Positions 1-5,625 of a stretch of 11,644 bases of DNA are shown here, piece after piece (within the stretch, counting starts at the first letter, position 1; each line of letters begins with the position of its first letter). The stretch is from an uncultured Fusicatenibacter sp. GTDB taxonomy: Bacteria; Bacillota; Clostridia; Lachnospirales; Lachnospiraceae. Under the pieces are notes generated by a model, which ran no database searches, had not been told where the DNA came from, and saw only the letters and a list, made by a program, of their open reading frames with translations. The DNA lies in contig CABUPZ010000074.1 in the NCBI GenBank assembly GCA_902493585.1, positions 1 through 11,644 on the forward strand. The letters run 5' to 3'. Position numbers and translations under genes: made by a program.

Positions 1-8
1 TGCAGAGG

Positions 9-641
9 ATGAGTAAAGGAGTACTGACCATCGTATCCGGTTTTTCCGGCGCGGGAAAGGGCACCGTTATGAAGGGACTTCTCGCAAACTATGATAACTA
101 CGCTCTTTCCATATCCGCCACCACCCGCAAGCCGCGGGAAGGGGAGCAGGACGGAAGAGAATATTTCTTTAAAACAAGGGAAGAATTTGAGCAGATGATC
201 GCCGAAGGCGCGTTTATCGAATATGCCCAGTACGTGGAAAATTATTATGGAACGCCAAAGGCTTATGTGGAAGAACAGCTTGCCAACGGCAAAGATGTTC
301 TGCTGGAAATTGAGATTCAGGGAGCGCTTCAGGTCAAAAAGCTTCGTCCGGATGCTCTTCTGATTTTTATCACGCCTCCGAGCGCTGAGATTCTGGAGCA
401 GCGTCTGACCGGACGCGGTACGGAGACACCGGAAGTGATTGCCATGCGTATGAACCGTGCGGTGGAGGAGGCGGCCTATATGGACGCTTATGATTATATT
501 ATCATCAACGATCAGCTGGAAGACTGCATCGAAAAGACACACCGGCTCATCCAGAGCCAACATGCAGCCAGCAGTCTTCAGTCGGAGTTCATCTGCCGGA
601 TACAGAAAGAATTAGAGGAAAGAAAGGAGAGCAAAGCATGA
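9..641 (+). CDS. gmk: Guanylate kinase
   Basis: Cytosolic enzyme that phosphorylates GMP to GDP with ATP, an essential step of purine nucleotide salvage and synthesis. The 210-aa product has the P-loop GFSGAGKG at residues 11-18, followed by the GMP-binding region with STTRKPREGE-like residues (here SATTRKPREGEQDGREYFF, about 36-54), a tyrosine-rich YAQYVENYYGTP segment and the lid region TGRGTE. Length agrees with the usual 200-210 aa. The start at 9 places the P-loop as far from the N-terminus as in the Bacillus enzyme. The purine-rich bases before it abut the ATG, so the ribosome site cannot be judged and a slightly earlier start outside the window is possible. The stop overlaps the rpoZ start by four bases (ATGA), indicating translational coupling, as is common in Firmicutes. 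Confidence 0.97.
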   Translation: MSKGVLTIVSGFSGAGKGTVMKGLLANYDNYALSISATTRKPREGEQDGREYFFKTREEFEQMIAEGAFIEYAQYVENYYGTPKAYVEEQLANGKDVLLEIEIQGALQVKKLRPDALLIFITPPSAEILEQRLTGRGTETPEVIAMRMNRAVEEAAYMDAYDYIIINDQLEDCIEKTHRLIQSQHAASSLQSEFICRIQKELEERKESKA

Positions 642-904
642 TACATCCATCTTATACAGAATTAATCGAAACCATCAACGAGGGACAGGACATCGACGAA
701 GCTCCTGTGATCAGCAGCCGTTATTCTCTGGTTCTCGCAACCAGCAAACGCGCAAGACAGCTGATCGCCGGCGCAGAACCGAAAGTCAAGGTTAAGAAAG
801 GTATGAAACCTCTTTCTATCGCTGTAGAGGAAATGTACCGTGGAGAAGTTACGATTCTCCCGGATGAAACGACAGAGGATGAGACCTCGGAAGATGTAGA
901 GTAA
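638..904 (+). CDS. rpoZ: DNA-directed RNA polymerase omega subunit
   Basis: Small RNA polymerase subunit that helps fold and assemble the beta' subunit. The 88-aa product begins MIHPSYTELIE and carries the typical omega core SSRYSLVLATSKRARQLI (about residues 26-43), followed by KPLSIAVEEMYRGEV and an acidic tail (ETTEDETSEDVE). The acidic C-terminal tail is common in Firmicutes omega proteins. Its ATG overlaps the gmk stop by four bases and has a GGAG site eight bases upstream inside gmk. Two hairpins follow directly, the second with a U-run, so a gmk-rpoZ transcript probably ends at least partly there. Confidence 0.95.
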   Translation: MIHPSYTELIETINEGQDIDEAPVISSRYSLVLATSKRARQLIAGAEPKVKVKKGMKPLSIAVEEMYRGEVTILPDETTEDETSEDVE

Positions 905-906
905 AA

Positions 907-938
907 CACCGGTCTGCGGTACCCGCCAGGCCGTGGTG
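907..938 (+). other. Stable hairpin after rpoZ
   Basis: The stretch just after the rpoZ stop folds into a G+C-rich stem. CGGTCTG (910-916) pairs with CAGGCCG (927-933), with an inner CGG/CCG pair around the loop TAC. CAC at 907-909 pairs with GTG at 936-938 outside a small bulge. No U-run follows, so it is not itself a terminator. It may protect the 3' end of the rpoZ message or act in concert with the terminator that starts 14 bases later. Confidence 0.45.
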
Positions 939-951
939 GAGTAGAGAAAAT

Positions 952-984
952 ACGGCTCTGGAGTTTTCCCGGAGCTGTTTTTCT
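952..984 (+). terminator. Intrinsic terminator between rpoZ and rimO
   Basis: ACGGCTCTGG (952-961) pairs over 10 bp, including two G-U pairs, with CCGGAGCTGT (969-978) around a 7-base loop, and is followed by TTTTTCT. This is a classic rho-independent terminator on the plus strand. rimO starts only 38 bases later and no clear promoter is visible in that gap, so partial read-through from gmk-rpoZ may drive rimO-pgsA-cinA. Confidence 0.7.
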
Positions 985-1022
985 ATCCCCATAAAAAACT
1001 GCAACGATACAGGAGTGAACAA

Positions 1023-2348
1023 ATGAAAATTTTATTTATTTCTCTTGGCTGTGACAAAAACCTTGTGGACTCCGAGCACATGCTCGGCCTGTTGGTAAAG
1101 CACGGTTATGAGATCACAGACGATGAAACGCAGGCGGACATCATTGTCATCAATACCTGCTGCTTCATCCATGACGCCAAGGAAGAGAGCATTGAAAACA
1201 TCCTCCAGATGGCTGAGTACAAAAAGCAGGGAAGCTGCAAAGTGTTGCTTGTCACAGGCTGTATGGCGGAGCGTTACCGCGAGGAGATCCACCAGGAAAT
1301 TCCGGAGGTAGACGCCGTTCTGGGAACCAACAGCTACGACCGCATCGTCCTCGCGATCGAGGATGTGCTGCGCGGCAGCCATTACGAGGATTACGCGGAG
1401 CTGACCGGGATTCCGAAAACCGATGGAGGGCGGATCGTCACCACCGGAGGTTATTATGAATACCTGAAGATTGCCGAGGGATGTGACAAGCACTGTACCT
1501 ACTGCATTATCCCGAAGCTGCGCGGCAGCTACCGCAGCGTTCCAATGGAAGACCTTCTGGAAGAAGCCAGAGCCATGGCAGCCGGCGGCGTCCGGGAACT
1601 GGTTCTTGTGGCTCAGGAGACAACTCTTTACGGGACAGATCTTTACGGAAAGCCTTCGCTTCACCTTCTTCTGAAAGAGCTCTGCAAAATTCCGGAACTG
1701 TACTGGATCCGGATCCTCTACTGTTACCCGGAGGACATTTATCCGGAACTGATCCAGACCATGAAGGAAGAAAAGAAAATCTGTCATTATATGGATCTCC
1801 CGATTCAGCATGCCAATGACGAGATCCTCCGACGGATGGGCCGCCGTACTTCCAAGGAAGAGTTGGTACAGATCATCACAACTCTCCGGGAAGAAATTCC
1901 GGACATCACGCTGCGCACGACACTGATCACCGGATTTCCGGGAGAGACGAAGGAACAGCATGAGGAACTTATGGAATTTGTCAATGACATGGAATTTGAC
2001 CGTCTGGGTGTGTTTACCTATTCTCCGGAAGACGGAACGCCTGCGGCAAACATGGATCATCAGATCGATGAGGAGACCAAACTGGATCGCCAGGCGGAAC
2101 TGATGGAGCTGCAGCAGGATATTTCCATGGAACTGGGAGAGCGGAAGATCGGGCAGTTCCTGACGGTGATGATCGAAGGAAAGGTTGCCGATGAAAATGC
2201 CTACGTGGGCAGAAGCGCATCCGACGCTCCGGGCGTTGACGGTTATGTTTTCGTCAATACGGATGAGGAGCTTGTGTCCGGTGATTTTGTGAGGGTAACG
2301 ATCACCGGCGCACTGGAATATGATTTGATAGGAGAGATTGTGCAATGA
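1023..2348 (+). CDS. rimO: Ribosomal protein S12 methylthiotransferase RimO
   Basis: Radical-SAM enzyme that adds a methylthio group to a conserved aspartate of ribosomal protein S12. The 441-aa product has the three-domain layout of the family. The N-terminal UPF0004 domain holds cluster ligands C10 (ISLGCDKNLVDSE), C46 (NTCCF) and C80 (VTGCMAERY). The radical-SAM core has CxxxCxxC at C154, C158 and C161 (GCDKHCTYC). A C-terminal TRAM domain covers about residues 375-441. SLGCDKNLVDSE and the length favour RimO over the tRNA enzymes MiaB and MtaB. An AGGAG site lies seven bases before the ATG. The last codons overlap the pgsA start by four bases, so the two are translationally coupled. Confidence 0.95.
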   Translation: MKILFISLGCDKNLVDSEHMLGLLVKHGYEITDDETQADIIVINTCCFIHDAKEESIENILQMAEYKKQGSCKVLLVTGCMAERYREEIHQEIPEVDAVLGTNSYDRIVLAIEDVLRGSHYEDYAELTGIPKTDGGRIVTTGGYYEYLKIAEGCDKHCTYCIIPKLRGSYRSVPMEDLLEEARAMAAGGVRELVLVAQETTLYGTDLYGKPSLHLLLKELCKIPELYWIRILYCYPEDIYPELIQTMKEEKKICHYMDLPIQHANDEILRRMGRRTSKEELVQIITTLREEIPDITLRTTLITGFPGETKEQHEELMEFVNDMEFDRLGVFTYSPEDGTPAANMDHQIDEETKLDRQAELMELQQDISMELGERKIGQFLTVMIEGKVADENAYVGRSASDAPGVDGYVFVNTDEELVSGDFVRVTITGALEYDLIGEIVQ

Positions 2349-2884
2349 ATTTACCAAACAAACTGACGATACTGAGAATGATTATGGTTCCGTTTTTTGT
2401 ATTCTTTATGCTGGTTCCCGTTGCGGGGGACGCCACCAAGTGGATCGCTCTGGTGATCTTCGTTGTGGCAAGCCTGACGGACACGCTGGACGGCTATCTC
2501 GCCCGCAGGGACAACCTGGTCACAGATTTCGGAAAGTTCATGGATCCTCTGGCGGACAAACTTCTGGTCTGCTCCGCGCTGATCTGTTTTGTAGAGCTGG
2601 GCGACCTGCCGGCTTGGATGGTCATCATCATCATCGGACGTGAATTTATCATCAGCGGCTTCCGTCTGGTGGCATCTGACAACGGCATTGTCATCGCGGC
2701 AAGCAAAACAGGAAAGCTCAAAACGATCAGCCAGATGGTCATGGTCGTTCTGGTGATTGCAGACCTTGGCGGAATCTTCTCTGTGCTGGAGCAGATCTTT
2801 ATCTGGCTGGCGATGATCCTGACCGTCGTGTCACTGATCGAATATATTTATAACAATAAAAACGTGCTTTCCATGCAGGGCTAA
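2345..2884 (+). CDS. pgsA: CDP-diacylglycerol-glycerol-3-phosphate 3-phosphatidyltransferase
   Basis: Integral membrane enzyme making phosphatidylglycerophosphate from CDP-diacylglycerol and glycerol-3-phosphate, the committed step to phosphatidylglycerol and cardiolipin. The 179-aa product has the full CDP-alcohol phosphotransferase motif: D46, D49, G50, A53-R54, G63, D67 and D71 (TDTLDGYLARR...FGKFMDPLAD). The opening LPNKLTILRMIMVPFFV matches the family N-terminus. Several hydrophobic segments are visible at about 10-25, 33-45, 73-83, 90-105, 125-140 and 148-168. The start overlaps the rimO stop, with a GGAG about ten bases upstream. cinA follows after a ten-base gap, an order (pgsA-cinA) well known in Firmicutes. 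Confidence 0.95.
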   Translation: MNLPNKLTILRMIMVPFFVFFMLVPVAGDATKWIALVIFVVASLTDTLDGYLARRDNLVTDFGKFMDPLADKLLVCSALICFVELGDLPAWMVIIIIGREFIISGFRLVASDNGIVIAASKTGKLKTISQMVMVVLVIADLGGIFSVLEQIFIWLAMILTVVSLIEYIYNNKNVLSMQG

Positions 2885-2894
2885 GGAGGCAGCT

Positions 2895-4151
2895 ATGGTC
2901 GCAGAAATCATTTCCATCGGAACAGAGATCCTGATGGGCAACATTACAAATACCAACGCCGTTTACTTTGCGCGCCAGTGCGCGGCGCTTGGCATCGACT
3001 GTTATTATCAGGATGTGGTAGGAGATAACGAAGAACGAATGACACAGATGATCCGGACTGCGCTGGACCGGTCGGATCTGATCCTTCTGTCCGGCGGCCT
3101 TGGGCCTACTGAGGACGACCTGACGAAAGAAGTCGTATGTAAAGTGATGGGTGAGCCGCTGGTGGAAGATCCCCATACAAAGGCACGGATCCAGAGCTAT
3201 ATGGAGAGTCACCTCAAATCCAATCCTGACTCCGCCATCACCGCCAACAACTGGAAACAGGCGCTGGTACCGGAGAACGGTACCGTCCTGGACAATGACA
3301 ACGGCACGGCTCCCGGCCTAATCATCGAGAAAAACGGAAAGATCGCCGTTCTCCTTCCCGGACCACCGATTGAAATGAAACCGCTGTTTGAAGAATATGT
3401 GATCCCGTATCTCCGCAGCCGCCAGGAAGACGTTCTCTATTCCCACATGATCAAGATCTGCGGGATCGGAGAGAGCGCGGTGGAAACAGAAATCCTGGAT
3501 CTCATCGACGCACAGACGAACCCGACCCTTGCCACTTACGCCAAGACCGGAGAGGTACACCTGCGTGTGACCGCAAAAGCGAAAAACGAAGAAGAAGCGC
3601 TCCAGCTGATGGCTCCGGTGGAAGAAGAACTGAAAAAGCGCTTTGGAAACCATATTTACACGATGGAAGAAGAAGTGACCCTGGAACAGGCAGTCGTAGA
3701 TATGATGAAGAAGCGGAACCTGCATCTGACCACTGCCGAATCCTGTACCGGAGGAGCTGTCGCTTCCCGCATCGTCAATGTACCCGGAGCCTCTGAAGTT
3801 CTGGGACAGGGCATTGTGACCTACTCCAATGAAGCAAAACAGCGTTATCTGAGTGTCAGAGAAGAGACCCTCGCCAACTACGGAGCGGTAAGCGCTGAAA
3901 CTGCCAGAGAGATGGCGGAGGGCGGATGCCGGAATACCGGAACCGAAGCCTGCATCGCCATCACAGGAATCGCCGGGCCTGGCGGCGGCACGCCGGAAAA
4001 ACCGGTTGGCTTGGTTTATATGGGATGCTGCGTCAATGGAAAAACCGTCGTCCAGGAATATCAGTTCCGCGGCAGCCGCACAAAAATCCGTGAACAGGCA
4101 GTCGTAAAGGCTCTGACTCTGCTTCGCAGCTGCATTCTGGACGCAGAATAA
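2895..4151 (+). CDS. cinA: CinA family protein (competence/damage-inducible protein A; C-terminal NMN amidase domain)
   Basis: Two-domain protein of 418 aa. The N-terminal MoCF/COG1058 domain, about residues 1-170, starts AEIISIGTEILMG and carries GGLGPTEDD at 67-75. In the family this domain acts as a nucleotide pyrophosphatase or has lost activity. The C-terminal PncC-type domain, about 262-415, carries TTAESCTGG (279-287) and TGIAGPGGGTPEKPVG (357-372), the signature of nicotinamide mononucleotide deamidase, so a role in pyridine nucleotide repair is likely. A strong GGAGG lies five bases upstream of the ATG. In many Firmicutes recA follows cinA; here convergent minus-strand genes follow instead, so the locus is rearranged relative to Bacillus. 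The competence link in the name comes from other species. Confidence 0.93.
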   Translation: MVAEIISIGTEILMGNITNTNAVYFARQCAALGIDCYYQDVVGDNEERMTQMIRTALDRSDLILLSGGLGPTEDDLTKEVVCKVMGEPLVEDPHTKARIQSYMESHLKSNPDSAITANNWKQALVPENGTVLDNDNGTAPGLIIEKNGKIAVLLPGPPIEMKPLFEEYVIPYLRSRQEDVLYSHMIKICGIGESAVETEILDLIDAQTNPTLATYAKTGEVHLRVTAKAKNEEEALQLMAPVEEELKKRFGNHIYTMEEEVTLEQAVVDMMKKRNLHLTTAESCTGGAVASRIVNVPGASEVLGQGIVTYSNEAKQRYLSVREETLANYGAVSAETAREMAEGGCRNTGTEACIAITGIAGPGGGTPEKPVGLVYMGCCVNGKTVVQEYQFRGSRTKIREQAVVKALTLLRSCILDAE

Positions 4152-4167
4152 AATTCAAACAAATCCC

Positions 4168-4193
4168 AAGAATGTGTTTGAACACACATTCTT
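4168..4193. repeat. Short inverted repeat after cinA
   Basis: AAGAATGTGT (4168-4177) and ACACATTCTT (4184-4193) form a 10-bp perfect stem with a 6-base loop, 17 bases after the cinA stop. Only a short T-run ends the plus-strand side. It may be a weak terminator upstream of the strong one at 4207, or a 3'-end stabiliser. Confidence 0.45.
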
Positions 4194-4206
4194 TCAAAGG
4201 TATAAG

Positions 4207-4248
4207 AACAGCGCCGGATATTGGATCGTTTCAATATCCGGCGCTGTT
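4207..4248. terminator. Bidirectional terminator between convergent genes
   Basis: A 17-bp perfect stem, AACAGCGCCGGATATTG (4207-4223) against 4232-4248, has an 8-base loop (GATCGTTT). It begins one base past the stop of the minus-strand gene at 4250 and lies 55 bases after cinA. The stem ends in A/T on both sides (TGTTTCT on plus, TGTTCTT on minus), so short U-runs exist in both directions. Its placement between convergent genes supports a shared terminator. Confidence 0.7.
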
Positions 4249-4249
4249 T

Positions 4250-4522
4250 CTACCGTTTCAGCAGTTTCAGCATCTGAAGCATCCGGTCGATCTTTGCCAC
4301 TTCTTCCGGTGACCGATTGCTTTTCATCACCTGAATGATCAAGTCCATTTCCGCGTCGCTGAACTGCATGCCCTTTTCTCTGGAACTGTTTGCGGCAGCC
4401 ATCAGAATCGGCAAAAGCTCGTTGGGACCCTTTCCGTTTCCCATAGACGCCATGGACTGCAGCATCTGCAGTTTTTCTGCCGGAATCCCTGAGAGATTTG
4501 GGTCTTTCATCCAGTCATCCAT
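4250..4522 (-). CDS. Small Met-rich protein of unknown function (downstream member of a coupled pair)
   Basis: A 90-aa protein I cannot assign. It begins MDDWMKDPNLSGIPAEKLQML and ends with the basic stretch DRMLQMLKLLKR. Eleven of 90 residues are methionine and it looks all-helical, with no signal peptide, membrane segment or cysteine. The middle reads NELLPILMAAANSSREKGMQFSDAE. I recall unannotated proteins of this pattern in gut Clostridia, but no function. The start was chosen at 4522 because AAGGAGG lies eight bases upstream; an in-frame ATG at 4543 would put that site inside the coding region. The start precedes the upstream gene's stop, giving an 8-base overlap and probable translational coupling. 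Transcription should stop at the hairpin immediately after its stop codon. Confidence 0.75.
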   Translation of the reverse strand: MDDWMKDPNLSGIPAEKLQMLQSMASMGNGKGPNELLPILMAAANSSREKGMQFSDAEMDLIIQVMKSNRSPEEVAKIDRMLQMLKLLKR

Positions 4523-4895
4523 TCCAATCTTCCTCCTTTTCATGTTCTGTCGTTTGACCGTCTTCCTGATACATCTGGAACATCTGAATGGCAGTCATCG
4601 CATTCATGATACCGTTGAGATTCTCCCTCATTTCCCCCGAGGTAAACTGGCTGATCGACTGGAGCATTTCCATCGGGCTTGTTTTTACCGGTTCCCGGGA
4701 TGACATCATGGAAAGCTCCCGCGCCTGTGAGAACATCTGAATGGTTCTTTGCAGTTCCATGGTTTTGGCAAATATGGAAAGCATCGCCTGAGCCCTGGGG
4801 TCGGCATAAGGAATCGCCGCCTTCAGCATCTGGAGCTGGTCTTCCGCCACCATCCGGTCAAGAGGCGTCATTTCAATAGAATCCTGTTCGTTCAT
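4515..4895 (-). CDS. Met-rich protein of unknown function (upstream member of a coupled pair)
   Basis: A 126-aa protein I do not recognise by function. From the chosen start it reads MNEQDSIEMTPLDRMVAEDQ and continues LQMLKAAIPYADPRAQAML. It has 16 methionines, is predicted helical and amphipathic, lacks cysteines and secretion signals, and ends in the acidic stretch EHEKEEDWNG. The motif LQML also occurs twice in the downstream gene product, so the two may share ancestry or bind each other; this is inference. Start 4895 is preferred over the ATG at 4907 because GGGGA stands five bases before it, while nothing resembling a ribosome site precedes 4907. It sits 118 bases from the divergent small gene at 5014. 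Confidence 0.72.
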   Translation of the reverse strand: MNEQDSIEMTPLDRMVAEDQLQMLKAAIPYADPRAQAMLSIFAKTMELQRTIQMFSQARELSMMSSREPVKTSPMEMLQSISQFTSGEMRENLNGIMNAMTAIQMFQMYQEDGQTTEHEKEEDWNG

Positions 4896-4937
4896 AAAAA
4901 TCCCCATATTCAGAATTTCTACAGTTTATGCAGAAAA

Positions 4938-4968
4938 AGAGAAAAAGAGAACCAGGGCCTTTTTCTCT
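4938..4968. repeat. Inverted repeat in the divergent intergenic region
   Basis: AGAGAAAAAG (4938-4947) and CTTTTTCTCT (4959-4968) form a 10-bp perfect stem with an 11-base loop. On the minus strand the stem is followed by TTTTCTGC, so it could weakly attenuate the Met-rich pair. On the plus strand it precedes the gene at 5014. The stem is A/T-rich, so it could equally be a protein-binding palindrome or chance purine/pyrimidine symmetry. Confidence 0.35.
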
Positions 4969-5013
4969 CATATGATAAAGAGAACACATCACAGCAAAAA
5001 GGAGAGTTGAATT

Positions 5014-5229
5014 GTGAAAAACGGAGAATCCGAAGAATACAGACTTGTCATAGAAGGCAACGCACTTTATGAAGTGGATATGGAATGTATCCGCTGCAGG
5101 GAGTCCAGACGGAAGGCGGCGGAAGAGGAGTGCAAAAAAACAGGGCAAAAGAAAAGTCTCGGGAAAGATCCGGAAAAACCGGGAGAACAGCAGGAAAACG
5201 AAAGCCATCAAAAACAGCATAACGAATAA
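5014..5229 (+). CDS. Small charged protein of unknown function
   Basis: A 71-aa product starting at GTG, with AAGGAGAG seven bases upstream, which is the main reason for calling it real. The N-terminal third looks folded (EEYRLVIEGNALYEVDMEC) and contains a CxxC pair at C25 and C28. The rest is strongly charged and low in complexity, rich in Lys, Glu and Gln (residues 31-71), and looks disordered or coiled. I recognise no domain. CxxC could bind a metal, but only one such pair and one further Cys (C40) exist. It is divergent from the Met-rich pair and convergent with the Cys-rich gene. Its stop lies ten bases before the 5239-5265 hairpin, which has no T-run in this direction. Confidence 0.6.
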   Translation: MKNGESEEYRLVIEGNALYEVDMECIRCRESRRKAAEEECKKTGQKKSLGKDPEKPGEQQENESHQKQHNE

Positions 5230-5230
5230 C

Positions 5231-5265
5231 GAAAAAACGGGGCGCTTCACAGAAGGAAGCGCCCC
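5231..5265 (-). terminator. Intrinsic terminator for the Cys-rich gene
   Basis: GGGGCGCTTC (5239-5248) and GAAGCGCCCC (5256-5265) make a 10-bp perfect G+C-rich stem with a 7-base loop. On the minus strand it is followed by GTTTTTTCG, a proper U-run. It lies 56 bases past the stop of the gene at 5322. It may also block plus-strand transcription leaving the gene that ends at 5229, although no U-run exists on that side. Confidence 0.8.
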
Positions 5266-5321
5266 ATGCTGCAGCCGTCCGTCAGCACTTCAGGCATTTA
5301 CAGCACATTCTTATTCATGTG

Positions 5322-5561
5322 TCAGCATCCGCAGCCATTGCATCCGTTGTTTCCGTTGCAGAAGAACAGGAGCAGGATCACCCACAGGCAGCTGTCATTT
5401 CCGCAGCCACCGCCCCAGCTGGAATTTCCGTTTCCGCAGCAGCTCAGCAGAAGAAGGATCCACAGGATATTGCATCCGCAGGAATTTCCGTTTCCACTAA
5501 ACAGTCCGCTGTTTCCGGAATCACATCCACATCCACAGTTTGTAGCAGCTAAATCACTCAT
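5322..5561 (-). CDS. Cys/Gly-rich small protein with two hydrophobic segments (chorion class high-cysteine HCB protein 13-like)
   Basis: A 79-aa product containing 13 cysteines and many Gly and Asn residues. It begins MSDLAATNCGCGC, has hydrophobic stretches at 31-40 (NILWILLLLS) and 59-67 (LWVILLLFF), and ends NGCNGCGC. The two halves look like a repeat: SC-GC-NILWILLLL-SCCGNGN then SC-LWVILLL-FFCNGNN. Clostridial genomes carry similar proteins annotated by resemblance to insect chorion HCB protein 13. That name gives no function; a spore-coat or membrane structural role is only inference. Start 5561 has GGAGG seven bases upstream, whereas the earlier ATG at 5597 lacks one. It follows the protease gene on the same strand after 64 bases and ends before a strong terminator, so the two may share a transcript. 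Confidence 0.8.
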   Translation of the reverse strand: MSDLAATNCGCGCDSGNSGLFSGNGNSCGCNILWILLLLSCCGNGNSSWGGGCGNDSCLWVILLLFFCNGNNGCNGCGC

Positions 5562-5625
5562 ATCATTTCCTCCAAATTGATTTGGTTTACACTTCATGAT
5601 ATGAGGATCCCCTCTGTTTGGTTAC

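Noticed and set aside
1032..2357. A 441-codon open frame on the minus strand opposite rimO
   Set aside because: It mirrors rimO almost end to end, has no domain-like motifs and results from codon choice in the real gene, whose product shows all RimO motifs.
5069..5580. Overlapping plus-strand frames opposite the Cys-rich gene (starts at 5069, 5266 and 5319)
   Set aside because: They have no credible ribosome sites, and their low-complexity translations reflect repetitive Gly/Cys/Asn codons on the minus strand. The minus-strand frame has GGAGG, family resemblance and a terminator.
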